Part shown: piece after piece, positions 8,961 through 17,495 of the stretch
Position numbering within the stretch: the stretch's first letter is position 1
Layout: each line of letters starts with the position of its first letter
Assembly (NCBI RefSeq): GCF_030295995.1
Contig: NZ_AP027365.1
Location: forward strand, 2,946,066-3,010,065
Origin: Thalassotalea hakodatensis
GTDB lineage: Bacteria; Pseudomonadota; Gammaproteobacteria; Enterobacterales; Alteromonadaceae
DNA: 64,000 nucleotides
Direction of reading: 5' to 3'
The notes under the pieces: model-generated
Told to the model about the DNA's origin: nothing
Databases searched by the model: none
The model's input: only the letters and a program-made list of their open reading frames with translations
Translations under genes and position numbers: made by a program

Positions 8961-9764
8961 ATGTCAGTAGATTTTCCTCAAAATAAACAACCCTTTCAGG
9001 CTGGTGAAGTCGCATTAGTGGGGGCTGGTCCTGGCGATCCTGATCTATTAACACTTCAAGCTTACCGTTTTATCCAGCAAGCAGAAGTGGTTGTTTATGA
9101 TCGATTAGTTAGCCAAGAAATTATGGCTTTATTGCCTGATGATTGTCAGCGAGTTTATGTTGGAAAAAAGCAAGCTGAACATCGAGTTCCACAAGATGGC
9201 ATAAATCAACTACTGGTTGATCATGCATTAGCAGGTAAAAAAGTACTACGTTTAAAAGGTGGCGACCCTTTTGTTTTTGGTCGTGGTGGAGAAGAAGCAC
9301 TCTTTGTTTTAAAGCATGATATTGCATGCCATATTGTCCCTGGAATAACCGCAGCCTCAGCGTGTACAAGCTATGTAGGTATTCCGTTAACGCACCGACA
9401 AACCGCACAAAGCTGTACCTTTATTACTGGTCACGTTAAAGACTGCGGGCAATTAGATTTACCTTGGTCTACGTTACAAAACAGCAAGCAAACCATTGTG
9501 TTTTATATGGGTGTAAAAAGTATTCCTATCATTTCGCAACAACTTATCGCCGCAGGTAGAGATAAGGCGACTCCGGCTGCGCTCATTTATAAAGGCACAA
9601 CTCCTGAACAGCGTATTTACCGAAGCACACTTGAGTCGTTACATGAAACCGTCATTAAAGAAGCTATAAAGCCACCAACGTTAATCGTTATTGGTGACGT
9701 AGTCGGTATTTTCGATCAAGTAGAACTGGGTAATATTGGCTACCTAACCCCACCAAACCATTGA
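8961..9764 (+). CDS. cobA: Uroporphyrinogen-III C-methyltransferase (SUMT)
   Basis: This SAM-dependent enzyme methylates uroporphyrinogen III at C2 and C7 to precorrin-2, the branch to siroheme (and cobalamin). Tetrapyrrole methylase motifs are all present: VALVGAGPGDPDLLTL near the N-terminus, VVYDRLVS, RLKGGDPFVFGRGGEE and PGITAASACTSYVGIPLTHR. No CysG dehydrogenase/ferrochelatase domain is fused, so it is a stand-alone SUMT. The start is uncertain because none of the ATGs at 8916, 8952 or 8961 has a good ribosome-binding site; 8961 (MSVDFPQNKQ, 267 aa) fits family length best. No nir or nas genes are adjacent. Confidence 0.88.
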   Translation: MSVDFPQNKQPFQAGEVALVGAGPGDPDLLTLQAYRFIQQAEVVVYDRLVSQEIMALLPDDCQRVYVGKKQAEHRVPQDGINQLLVDHALAGKKVLRLKGGDPFVFGRGGEEALFVLKHDIACHIVPGITAASACTSYVGIPLTHRQTAQSCTFITGHVKDCGQLDLPWSTLQNSKQTIVFYMGVKSIPIISQQLIAAGRDKATPAALIYKGTTPEQRIYRSTLESLHETVIKEAIKPPTLIVIGDVVGIFDQVELGNIGYLTPPNH

Positions 9765-9821
9765 TATAAAAGTTAAAAACACAGCACTTTAATTAATACT
9801 TATAACCACGTAAAGTAGTTC

Positions 9822-9852
9822 TTGACCAATGAGTTACTCATCGCTTTATAGT
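9822..9852 (+). promoter_or_regulatory. MerR-type promoter/operator of the metal permease operon
   Basis: The -35 TTGACC (9822-9827) and -10 TATAGT (9847-9852) are separated by 19 bp, the overlong spacer typical of MerR-activated promoters. The spacer contains the dyad ATGAG-TTA-CTCAT (9829-9841). This is the classic arrangement in which the regulator untwists the DNA on metal binding. The first gene behind it encodes the MerR protein itself, so the operon is probably autoregulated. Confidence 0.78.
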
Positions 9853-9884
9853 TATCTCACGTTTTATCATTCTGAGGATCACAC

Positions 9885-10307
9885 ATGCGCGTTAAGCAGC
9901 TTGCTACTCGCAACAATATCAATATTGATACCGTAAAGTATTACACGAGAATTGGCTTATTAACGCCAACAACAAACCCCGTAAATAACTATAAAGATTA
10001 CAATTCTGCAGATGAGCAACGATTACAATTCATTGTACAAGCAAAATCGTTAGGGTTTTCATTACATGACATAAAACTCATTATTGAACAATCAACGCAA
10101 GGGCAATCTCCCTGTCAAAAGGTGCGAGAAATCATGCAACAACGGCTGACAGAAATAAAGCATAAAATCGATGCCATGCAACAAACCTATTTCACCATGA
10201 AAGAGGCAACAAAACACTGGCAACACCTACCTGATTGCGTACCAACAGGTAATCACGTATGTCATTTGATTGAAAGTTTTGATAAGGAGAATGCACACCA
10301 TGACTAA
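9885..10307 (+). CDS. MerR-family metal-responsive transcriptional regulator
   Basis: The 140-aa protein has an N-terminal MerR winged helix (MRVKQLATRNNINIDTVKYY, with NNYKDY in the wing), a dimerisation helix and a C-terminal metal site. Candidate ligands are the Cys of QSPCQKV (near residue 81), the Cys of LPDC (about 117) and the Cys/His of GNHVCHL (about 125-127). The pattern of one Cys before the dimer helix plus a C-terminal Cys cluster resembles ZntR/CadR more than CueR, so Zn/Cd/Pb sensing is inferred. The stop codon overlaps the downstream permease start by 8 bp, so the two are translationally coupled. Confidence 0.87.
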   Translation: MRVKQLATRNNINIDTVKYYTRIGLLTPTTNPVNNYKDYNSADEQRLQFIVQAKSLGFSLHDIKLIIEQSTQGQSPCQKVREIMQQRLTEIKHKIDAMQQTYFTMKEATKHWQHLPDCVPTGNHVCHLIESFDKENAHHD

Positions 10308-11403
10308 TTGTTGCAACGAAACAGAAAAAAAGAGTGTGAATTCAACAACGGTTCAGCAAGTTAACAACAATCACAGCTCTTCATGCTGTGATACTGAAAA
10401 AAATCGCGTTGATTGGCTTCTGTGGGTTTCTAGCAGTATTGTTGCCCTAACCTTTATTGCTTATTGGTTCCAGAGTCCATCTGATAACTGGTATTACATT
10501 ATTAGTAAAACCTCTGTTGAAATGATGAATGCAATGTGGATAGGTATGGCATTAGGGGTTATTGCTGTTGGTTGGTTAAATCGTGTGCCACGCGATATCG
10601 TCATTGCAACGTTAGGACAAGGACACACCGCTAAAGGTTTATTTAGAGCAACCTTTGCAGGCTTATTTTTAGATCTATGTAATCACGGTATTTTAATGGT
10701 GGGTATGAAACTCTATGAACGCGGTGCAAGTTTAGGCCAAGTAATGGCTTTTATTATTGCTAGCCCATGGAATTCCTTTACCTTAACATTAATTTTAATT
10801 GGTTTAATTGGTTTACCATGGACACTTGCTTTTATTGCATTATCGTTAGTCATTGCTTGGATTAGCGGCTATATTTTTGACCGTTTAGAACAAAACGGTA
10901 CGTTACCTGCCAACCCTAATAGTCACACTATACCTGAAAATTTTAATATCAAAGCTGCGCTTAAAACATTAGCTCGTGATGCCGATTATTCACCGAAAGC
11001 AAGCCTGTCAATGTTAATTGATGGGGTTAAAGGCTCTCGCATGGTGTTTCGCTGGGTGATGGTAGGCATTGTGATTGTAGCCGTTGTTCGTGCATTTGTA
11101 CCACCAGAGAGCTTTAACATGTGGTTTGGTGCAACTACAGGAGGCCTTTTATTAACCCTGCTTGCCGCGACCATTCTTGAAGTTTGCTCTGAAGGTTCAA
11201 CGCCACTTGCGGCAGATTTAGTCACACGAGCGAATGCACCTGGTAATGCATTTACTTTTTTAATGGCTGGTGCTGCAACTGATTATACTGAAGTGATGGT
11301 GATAAAAGACACCATGAAAAGCTGGAAAATTGCTTTGTACTTACCACTGATAACGGTACCACAAGTGCTATTTATTGGCTGGCTAATCAACGCAAGTTTA
11401 TAA
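10300..11403 (+). CDS. SO_0444-type Cu/Zn efflux permease with Cys-rich N-terminus
   Basis: This integral membrane permease (ArsP/DUF318-like superfamily) has about eight hydrophobic segments, including paired motifs LFLDLCNHGILMVGM and ASPWNSFTLTLILIG in the first half and ILEVCSEGSTPLAADLV in the second. The N-terminus before TM1 carries two CC pairs (MTNCCNE and SSSCCDTEK) that could bind soft metals. I chose ATG 10300 because AAGGAG lies about 8 bp upstream; earlier in-frame ATGs at 10270 and 10291 lack spacing. Co-transcription with a MerR metal sensor supports metal export. I infer heavy-metal efflux; which metal is unknown. Confidence 0.8.
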   Translation: MTNCCNETEKKSVNSTTVQQVNNNHSSSCCDTEKNRVDWLLWVSSSIVALTFIAYWFQSPSDNWYYIISKTSVEMMNAMWIGMALGVIAVGWLNRVPRDIVIATLGQGHTAKGLFRATFAGLFLDLCNHGILMVGMKLYERGASLGQVMAFIIASPWNSFTLTLILIGLIGLPWTLAFIALSLVIAWISGYIFDRLEQNGTLPANPNSHTIPENFNIKAALKTLARDADYSPKASLSMLIDGVKGSRMVFRWVMVGIVIVAVVRAFVPPESFNMWFGATTGGLLLTLLAATILEVCSEGSTPLAADLVTRANAPGNAFTFLMAGAATDYTEVMVIKDTMKSWKIALYLPLITVPQVLFIGWLINASL

Positions 11404-11420
11404 CCAATCAAATGATCTCA

Positions 11421-11456
11421 AAAAAAGCCCTATGTTATATTCATTAGGGCTTTGTT
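11421..11456. terminator. Bidirectional terminator between permease and pldA
   Basis: The stem AAAGCCCTA (11424-11432) pairs with TAGGGCTTT (11445-11453) around a 12-nt loop. A-tract before and T-rich after allow termination in both directions between the convergent genes; the minus direction has the longer U-run. Confidence 0.8.
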
Positions 11457-11474
11457 ATCTTCCTCGTATTCTAA

Positions 11475-12650
11475 CTACCATAAATCAATACCGATCATCC
11501 AATAATGGCTCTTGGATTGATACGTTGAGATATTTTCGCCGTAACCATTGAAATACGTTAATTTTAAGGGGAAAAGCCCTGCAAAATGATGCACGAATTC
11601 AAGACGATATGATATATTATTCAGTTTATTCCCAGACGAGAGTGTCAAACTCCATTCCGTGTTATCTGCGAGATAATCTAACCAATTTTTATCACCATTT
11701 CCGCCATGACAATCGTTATTCGCAATATCGGCACAACCTTGATAATCAAGTTTTCTGTTCACCGTTAACTGGAATGTTCGATAGTCATATACATTGTCAC
11801 CTGGGTGATCAATACCTTTTCGCCAGGCAATATTTTCTTCACGCCCTTTTACTGCTCCTAACCCTTGCCAGTTAAAATAGGCTTTTGCCGTGAAATAAAA
11901 GTCAGTTTGTACAGCAATCCGTCTGCCAAATAAGTCTCGGCGATGCATTAAAGTATATTTAGTAGAGGCGGCTAAATAATCCCACCCTCTGCTTAAATAA
12001 TCTGTTGCCATAGCATTTGCACGCTGCTGGTTAAATCCATCAGAGAAGCAGCTTTCGTGACTTTCTTCGCGGCAAATACTGTCCAAAATATCTGCGACTT
12101 TGTTATCAAATACGCGTTCATCATCTATTTCTTGGCCATTAGATTCATGAAAATAGCCCACTGAAAAGCTTTTGTAACCACTCTGTCGCGTTTCATACTC
12201 GTACTTATAAAAGATACCTGGATTTTGCTGCCTTGAAATGACCGGCGCAGAATAACGAGAACCAAAGTAAAAATCATATTGCCCTGTATAAGCAAAGTAG
12301 ACCGCTTGAGAACGCTCATCAATGGTATTTTCATCACCTAAATCAACTAAACTTCCCCAGAGAGGGTATTTTAGCGAGACTTTAAATTCTAGGTGTGAAC
12401 CGTCTAAATGCTTTTTGTCTCGACCAACATAGCCAAAATAAGAGGGTTCATATCCTGAAATACACCTAAAATACATGCCCTTCTGTTGGCATTTCTTTTC
12501 TTTAAACGCCTGACCACTTTCTAAGAATTCCGCCCAAAAATCTTCTTCTGGTGAAACTTCTAAAGGTAACAACTCTTGCTGTGAAGATGCCAACGACATT
12601 GCTGAATTGAGCAATAATACTAAAGAAAATATGATAAAATTATAACGCAC
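11475..12650 (-). CDS. pldA: Outer membrane phospholipase A (PldA/OMPLA)
   Basis: This 391-aa outer membrane beta-barrel lipase hydrolyses phospholipids misplaced in the outer leaflet. A signal peptide is visible (MRYNFIIFSLVLLLNSAMSL, cleaved near ASS). The OMPLA active-site signature is present as GYFHESNGQ, giving the His-x-Ser dyad, and the late-strand motif YFNGYGENISTY matches the conserved YFSGYGESL region. It ends in a Trp-terminated strand (IGIDLW). The start is GTG at 12650 with AAGGA 8 bp upstream. It is somewhat longer than E. coli PldA (289 aa) because of an acidic N-terminal segment and loop insertions with extra Cys residues. Confidence 0.87.
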   Translation of the reverse strand: MRYNFIIFSLVLLLNSAMSLASSQQELLPLEVSPEEDFWAEFLESGQAFKEKKCQQKGMYFRCISGYEPSYFGYVGRDKKHLDGSHLEFKVSLKYPLWGSLVDLGDENTIDERSQAVYFAYTGQYDFYFGSRYSAPVISRQQNPGIFYKYEYETRQSGYKSFSVGYFHESNGQEIDDERVFDNKVADILDSICREESHESCFSDGFNQQRANAMATDYLSRGWDYLAASTKYTLMHRRDLFGRRIAVQTDFYFTAKAYFNWQGLGAVKGREENIAWRKGIDHPGDNVYDYRTFQLTVNRKLDYQGCADIANNDCHGGNGDKNWLDYLADNTEWSLTLSSGNKLNNISYRLEFVHHFAGLFPLKLTYFNGYGENISTYQSKSHYWMIGIDLW

Positions 12651-12682
12651 TAAAACAATCCTTTTCGTTAAGCTATAAAACG

Positions 12683-14866
12683 CTAACCAATCACGCTATT
12701 AGCTCTTGCTTGATGGAGTTTTTTATAACTGTCAATTAGTCGTAAATGTTTATCTAAACCCTCAAGTTGCATATTAGTAGGCGTTAAGCCATAAAAGGTT
12801 ACGTCGCCATTAATAGAACCAATCACATTGTCCATCACCTCTTGGCTGAACATACGGGTAAAGCTTGTTAAGTAATCATCTATATCAAGATCTTCATTGA
12901 TTGCCACTTCAAGCGTTGCTGCCATTGCTTGATAAAATAAACCACGTTCTACCGTATTATCATTAAACTGGAGGAACTCACCAACTAACTCTTGTGCTTC
13001 TTCTAACGCGCCTAACGCAAGGTAAATAAGTATCTTAAGTTCAAGAATGGTTAACTGTCCCCAGACGGTATTTTCATCAAATTCAATACCTATTAACGTG
13101 ATTATATCGATATAATTATCAAGCTGGCTGTCTTCTAACCGTGTGACTAAAGCGGCAAGTTCATCATCAGATAAACGATGAATATTTAAAATATCTTCAC
13201 GATATTGCAACGCTTTATTGGTGTTGTCCCAAATCAAATCTTCAACTGGATACACTTCAGAATAATCAGGTACTAAAATACGGCAAGCCTCACCTATTTC
13301 AGTAAACTCAGCAACGTAAACTTCTTTGCCCATTGTTGCTAATATGCCGAAAAGCGTATTACACTCTTCGTCATTGGTTCCTGAAAAGTCCCATTCAACA
13401 AACTCATAGTCATGCTTTTCACTAAAAAAGCGCCAAGAAATAACCCCAGATGAATCAATAAAATGTTCCACAAAATTTTCAGGTTCGGCAACTGCCATAC
13501 TATTAAATGTTGGTCGTTGTACGTCATTTAAGCCTTCAAAGCTTCGACCTTGCAACAATTCAGTTAAACTACGTTCAAGGGCAACTTCAAAACTTGGGTG
13601 AGCACCAAAAGAAGCAAATACGCCACCCGTTTTAGGGTTCATCAAGGTAACGCACATCACTGGAAATTGCCCACCAAGCGAGGCATCTTTAACCACAATA
13701 GGAAAGCCTTGGGCTTCTAATGCTTGAATACCTTCATGTATACTAGGATATTTTTCGATAACCGCTTGTGGAACATCAGGTAACACAATTTCTTGTTCAA
13801 TGATCTGACGTTTAACCGCCCGTTCAAATATTTCCGATAAACACTGCACTTTCGCCTCTTGCAGATTATTTCCTGCGCTCATACCATTACTTAAGAATAA
13901 GTTCTCAATCAAGTTAGAGGGAAAATACACAGTTTCACCATCTGATTGGCGTACATAGGGAATTGAACAAATCCCTCGCGCTACATTACCTGAATTAGTA
14001 TCAATTAAGTGAGAGCCACGTAATTCACCGTCAGGGTTATAAATGTCTAGGCAATATTCATCTAAAATGTCATTTGGCAGTTCATCATTTTCGCCCGGTT
14101 GAAACCACTGCTCGCATGGATAGTGAACAAAATCACTATTGGCAATGTCTTCACCCAAAAATTGATCGTTATAGAAAAAGTTACAACTTAAACGCTCAAT
14201 AAATTCTCCTAGTGCTGAGCATAATGCACTTTCTTTAGTCGCGCCTTTACCATTGGTAAAACACATTGGTGACGCCGCATCACGAATATGCAAAGACCAC
14301 ACATGTGGCACAATATTTCGCCATGATGCCACTTCAATTTTCATGCCTAAACTAGCAAGCTTTTGTGTCATGTTCTCAATGGTTTTTTCTAACGGAAGAT
14401 CTTTGCCTTCGATAAAGGTTGTTTCTCCTTTATTTGAGAAATCAGTCAACATCGCTTGCGCGTCTTGCGCTAAATTATCGACCGCTTTAACATCAAAGGT
14501 TGGCCCGGTTTGTATGACTTTTTTTACGGTACAGCGCTCAACTGAACGCAATATGCCTTTGCGATCTTTTTCAGAAATAGCTTCTGGTATTTCTACTTGA
14601 ATTTGAAACGTCTGGTTATAGCGATCTTCTGGATCAACGATATTATTTTGAGATAACCGAATACCATCAGTAGAAATATCACGAGACTTACAATAAACCT
14701 TAATAAAATAAGCTGCACATAATGCTGAAGATGCTAAAAAGTAATCAAATGGACTAGGCGCTGAACCATCTCCTTTATAGCGAATAGGTTGATCAGTAAT
14801 TACTGAAAAATCATCAAACTTCGCTTCAACACGCAAGTTATCCAAAAAGTTAACGTTAATTTCCAT
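12683..14866 (-). CDS. OsmC-YcaO fusion protein
   Basis: Residues about 1-135 form an OsmC-like domain with its two reactive-type cysteines (SALCAAYF and SVERCTVKK). About 180-560 is a YcaO domain (ATP-dependent cyclodehydratase fold, GEFIERLSCNFF and SGMSAGN-like segments); a helical, TPR-like C-terminal tail follows to 727. In E. coli YcaO affects ribosomal protein S12 methylthiolation together with RimO; the N-terminal OsmC fusion is a known Alteromonadales/Vibrio form. The start is ATG 14866 (MEINVNFLDNL); the reading frame extends upstream only via a TTG. No RiPP biosynthesis genes are adjacent. pldA follows 32 bp downstream on the same strand and may be co-transcribed. Confidence 0.85.
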   Translation of the reverse strand: MEINVNFLDNLRVEAKFDDFSVITDQPIRYKGDGSAPSPFDYFLASSALCAAYFIKVYCKSRDISTDGIRLSQNNIVDPEDRYNQTFQIQVEIPEAISEKDRKGILRSVERCTVKKVIQTGPTFDVKAVDNLAQDAQAMLTDFSNKGETTFIEGKDLPLEKTIENMTQKLASLGMKIEVASWRNIVPHVWSLHIRDAASPMCFTNGKGATKESALCSALGEFIERLSCNFFYNDQFLGEDIANSDFVHYPCEQWFQPGENDELPNDILDEYCLDIYNPDGELRGSHLIDTNSGNVARGICSIPYVRQSDGETVYFPSNLIENLFLSNGMSAGNNLQEAKVQCLSEIFERAVKRQIIEQEIVLPDVPQAVIEKYPSIHEGIQALEAQGFPIVVKDASLGGQFPVMCVTLMNPKTGGVFASFGAHPSFEVALERSLTELLQGRSFEGLNDVQRPTFNSMAVAEPENFVEHFIDSSGVISWRFFSEKHDYEFVEWDFSGTNDEECNTLFGILATMGKEVYVAEFTEIGEACRILVPDYSEVYPVEDLIWDNTNKALQYREDILNIHRLSDDELAALVTRLEDSQLDNYIDIITLIGIEFDENTVWGQLTILELKILIYLALGALEEAQELVGEFLQFNDNTVERGLFYQAMAATLEVAINEDLDIDDYLTSFTRMFSQEVMDNVIGSINGDVTFYGLTPTNMQLEGLDKHLRLIDSYKKLHQARANSVIG

Positions 14867-15150
14867 GAAAAATCCAAAACCGGCAACAAATGTATATGCC
14901 AATATTATCGTTGTTTTAAAGCCAATAGTCTTGGACTTTTTCGAAAGATTTTCATGACGAAGCCATAAAGGTATCTTCCATGATAAAACAGCCTTGTATC
15001 ATCACGCTTTTCATTCATTTACACATCAATATTGTCTAATTTTGTAGAGATAAAAAGAAATAATACTTGCTAAAACATAAACCTAGCGTTTAATGTGAGC
15101 CACCTATTTAGCAGACAATATGGGAAATCATTTCTCGTAGTATTACCAAT
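14867..15150. other. Divergent intergenic region upstream of OsmC-YcaO gene
   Basis: This AT-rich spacer has no gene that I recognise. It must contain the promoter of the OsmC-YcaO gene on the minus strand and that of the hydrolase/TPR pair on the plus strand. No convincing operator or RNA structure was seen. Confidence 0.4.
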
Positions 15151-15261
15151 ATGAACCCAAATTTATTTATCAATAGCAAACCGCCTGAGTCATACAACCA
15201 AGTTTACTGGTTATATTTAAATCAACGGGATCAAAATAACCGTTACCCGCAATATTATTAA
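15151..15261 (+). CDS. Possible 36-aa small protein
   Basis: An intact ATG-to-TAA frame encodes a 36-residue hydrophilic peptide beginning MNPNLFINSKPPESYN and ending NNRYPQYY, rich in Asn, Gln and Tyr, with no Cys or membrane segment. It stops 40 bp before the hydrolase start. There is no strong Shine-Dalgarno sequence, and I recognise no family. It may be chance or a remnant leader; it is listed because the composition looks protein-like and the spacer is otherwise empty. Confidence 0.25.
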   Translation: MNPNLFINSKPPESYNQVYWLYLNQRDQNNRYPQYY

Positions 15262-15301
15262 ACCAGACAAATTCAGCTAGGAGTTTAACTCTGAGGTCAC
15301 C

Positions 15302-15823
15302 ATGAAAATTATATTCTCACACGGTAAAGAAAGCGGGCCATGGGGCAGTAAAATTACCACACTTGCTGATACAGGCATAGCCTCAGGTTTTCAAGTTGAT
15401 AGCGTAGATTACCGTAACATTGTGAATCCCGATGAACGGGTAAAAAAGCTCAATGATTACTTAGCAAAAGAAACACAACCTTATGTGTTGGTTGGTTCAA
15501 GCATGGGCGGCTATGTTTCACTCGTAGCCGCGCAAACCAACAAACCGCTAGGGCTATTTTTATTAGCGCCAGCGCTATTTATGCCTAATTACCAACATCA
15601 AACATATGCTCCTCTTGTCAGCAATATTGAAATTATTCATGGTTGGTCTGACGATGTTATACCTGTTGAACATTCCATTAAATATGGTCAACAGACCCAA
15701 TGTGCTTTGCACCTAATTGAGGGCGATCATCGCCTAACTTCTTCTATGGAACAGGTTATTATGCTATTTGAATCTTTTATATTGAACACAAAAACTCAAT
15801 TTGAATACAAGGTAAATACATGA
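15302..15823 (+). CDS. Small alpha/beta-hydrolase (YqiA-like serine hydrolase)
   Basis: This 173-aa compact alpha/beta-hydrolase starts with the oxyanion-loop sequence IIFSHGKESGPWGSK. The nucleophile elbow GSSMGG puts Ser67 as catalytic serine; Asp in HGWSDDVIP and His in EGDHRLTS complete a triad. The size and SHGKESGP motif suggest an esterase or acyl hydrolase, but the substrate is unknown. GAGG lies just upstream of the ATG. It overlaps the next gene by the four bases ATGA, so the two are translationally coupled. Confidence 0.85.
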   Translation: MKIIFSHGKESGPWGSKITTLADTGIASGFQVDSVDYRNIVNPDERVKKLNDYLAKETQPYVLVGSSMGGYVSLVAAQTNKPLGLFLLAPALFMPNYQHQTYAPLVSNIEIIHGWSDDVIPVEHSIKYGQQTQCALHLIEGDHRLTSSMEQVIMLFESFILNTKTQFEYKVNT

Positions 15824-16998
15824 TTCGTTCAACACTTATCGCCTCATTGCTTAGCTTATTACTGAGTACATCAGTCGCTTTTGCTGAACATGAAAATCAC
15901 TTTGATAAAGCGCAATGGCATCAAGCTCTGGAACACTTTAACCTGGTAGGGACAGCATTAGAAAACCAATTATTTGATGATTATTCAATAGCTAAACAAG
16001 CACTGACTCTTGGAAGCTATTTATGGTTCGAAGAACAAAAGGGAGCAAATAACAATGCAAAAGAATCGAACCAGAAGCTTGCGCAGCAATTATTACTCTA
16101 TGCAGCAAACCAACCTGATACCTTAAATAAATTTGATCATGGTTATTTATTCAATTTGCTTGCACAAACTTATCAAGTGCAAGGTATTACCTCTAAAGCT
16201 GCCTATTATTTTAATAAAGGCATTGACGTTGAATATCCAGATTCATGTAATAACTTAGGCGTGATGTGGGAGCAACAAGCTGACTTTAGAAAGGCAGAAA
16301 AAACCTATCTACACTGTTTATCTCGTTCAAAAGAGTTCGCTACAGCGTTACTTTATTTAAACCTTGGCACTATTTATTATAATGGCTCAGGGCAAGTGGT
16401 TTCGAATAAAAAGCTAGGTGCAATGTATTGGCAAAAGTCGTACGAGCTATTTCCCTTTGATGCCGATATTAACTACAACCTAGGTGTTTATCATGTAAAT
16501 CAAACGGAAAATTATGCTCAAGCACGATACCATTTTGCCTATTGTGCTTATAAAGATTTACAGTGTGTGGCCGCATTATCACACAAAGCACTTATCGGAA
16601 AATATGCAAACAATCCCTACCTGCAAGATATTTTAACCTTACAAGCACAATTTGAGCGGGAACATTTACTCAGTGAACGATTAAAACACGCTTTTGATGA
16701 CAGTGTTTACTTCGATGTTGCGACAAAACACAATTTAATATTTAGTGTGCACAAATCTAAAACAGAGCAAGTGATAAGTGTCTCTGTAAGTTTTAAAAAA
16801 GCGCAAGCAGAACGCGCAATAAACATGTTACATCGATTGATTTACATTGACATGTTTTCTGATCTTAATATCAACACATTAACACTTAAACAAGCAATCA
16901 CCAGCCAAAAAAACTACACCTTTCATTATTTAGAACAGGCGCATCATTTAAGGCATGAAGCAGACAAACGCCATTACAGCATTACCTTTAACGATTAA
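15820..16998 (+). CDS. Secreted TPR/Sel1-like repeat protein
   Basis: A signal peptide (MIRSTLIASLLSLLLSTSVAFA, cleavage after AFA) is followed by a helical repeat region of about residues 80-260 resembling TPR/Sel1 units (for example SKAAYYFNKGIDVEYPDSCNN in shorter form AAYYFNKGID, and NLGVMWEQQADFRKAEKTYL). A C-terminal non-repeat domain follows with no match that I recognise. It probably acts in the periplasm as a protein-interaction module. It is coupled by ATGA overlap to the hydrolase and is convergent with the Lrp gene. Confidence 0.7.
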   Translation: MIRSTLIASLLSLLLSTSVAFAEHENHFDKAQWHQALEHFNLVGTALENQLFDDYSIAKQALTLGSYLWFEEQKGANNNAKESNQKLAQQLLLYAANQPDTLNKFDHGYLFNLLAQTYQVQGITSKAAYYFNKGIDVEYPDSCNNLGVMWEQQADFRKAEKTYLHCLSRSKEFATALLYLNLGTIYYNGSGQVVSNKKLGAMYWQKSYELFPFDADINYNLGVYHVNQTENYAQARYHFAYCAYKDLQCVAALSHKALIGKYANNPYLQDILTLQAQFEREHLLSERLKHAFDDSVYFDVATKHNLIFSVHKSKTEQVISVSVSFKKAQAERAINMLHRLIYIDMFSDLNINTLTLKQAITSQKNYTFHYLEQAHHLRHEADKRHYSITFND

Positions 16999-17003
16999 CT
17001 TCG

Positions 17004-17462
17004 CTAAACATAATCAACAGGTAATGCTGTAGTATACTTAATTTCTTCCATCGCAAAACTTGAGCTAATATCTGCAAAGCTTGCTCTATCAATGAGTTTT
17101 TTATAGAAGCTGTCATATGCTTTCATATCGGAAACAACAACTCTTAACAAATAGTCTACTTCACCACTCATTCGATAGAACTCAATGATTTCTGGAAACT
17201 CTTTAGCTATTTTACCAAAGGCAGCTAACCACTGTGGGTTGTGTTGGTTTGTTTTTATCATCACGAAAACCGTTAAACCTACATTGAGTTTCTCAGGTTC
17301 CGCCAAGGCAACTCGCCCTTTTATTATGCCTTTTTTTTCCAACGTTTGAATACGTCGCCAGCAAGGGGTTGTAGACAAGCCCACTTTTTCTGCCACATCA
17401 CTGACCGATAATGTGCAGTCTTGTTGAAGAATTTCTAGAATTTTTTTATCAAATTTATCCAT
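17004..17462 (-). CDS. Lrp/AsnC-family transcriptional regulator
   Basis: This 152-aa protein has the Lrp layout: an AsnC-type HTH at about 4-60 (FDKKILEILQQDCTLSVSDVA, with STTPCWRRIQTLEKKGII as recognition helix region) and a RAM ligand-binding domain at about 65-145 (GEVDYLLRVVVSDMKAYDSFYKKLI in part). These proteins typically sense amino acids. It lies 33 bp downstream of the amidohydrolase gene on the same strand, so it may be part of that small operon and regulate it. The sequence is closer to general Lrp-type regulators than to Lrp itself. Confidence 0.88.
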   Translation of the reverse strand: MDKFDKKILEILQQDCTLSVSDVAEKVGLSTTPCWRRIQTLEKKGIIKGRVALAEPEKLNVGLTVFVMIKTNQHNPQWLAAFGKIAKEFPEIIEFYRMSGEVDYLLRVVVSDMKAYDSFYKKLIDRASFADISSSFAMEEIKYTTALPVDYV

Positions 17463-17495
17463 AAATATAACGCGTATAAACGCAACACAGGAATT

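Noticed and set aside
14867-14902. Extension of the OsmC-YcaO gene to 14902
   Set aside because: The upstream codon is TTG and the OsmC domain starts properly at ATG 14866.
12683-15261. YcaO gene plus small ORF as a RiPP cluster
   Set aside because: The small peptide has no Cys and few Ser/Thr, and there are no dehydrogenase, peptidase or exporter genes nearby; OsmC-YcaO is a known stand-alone protein.
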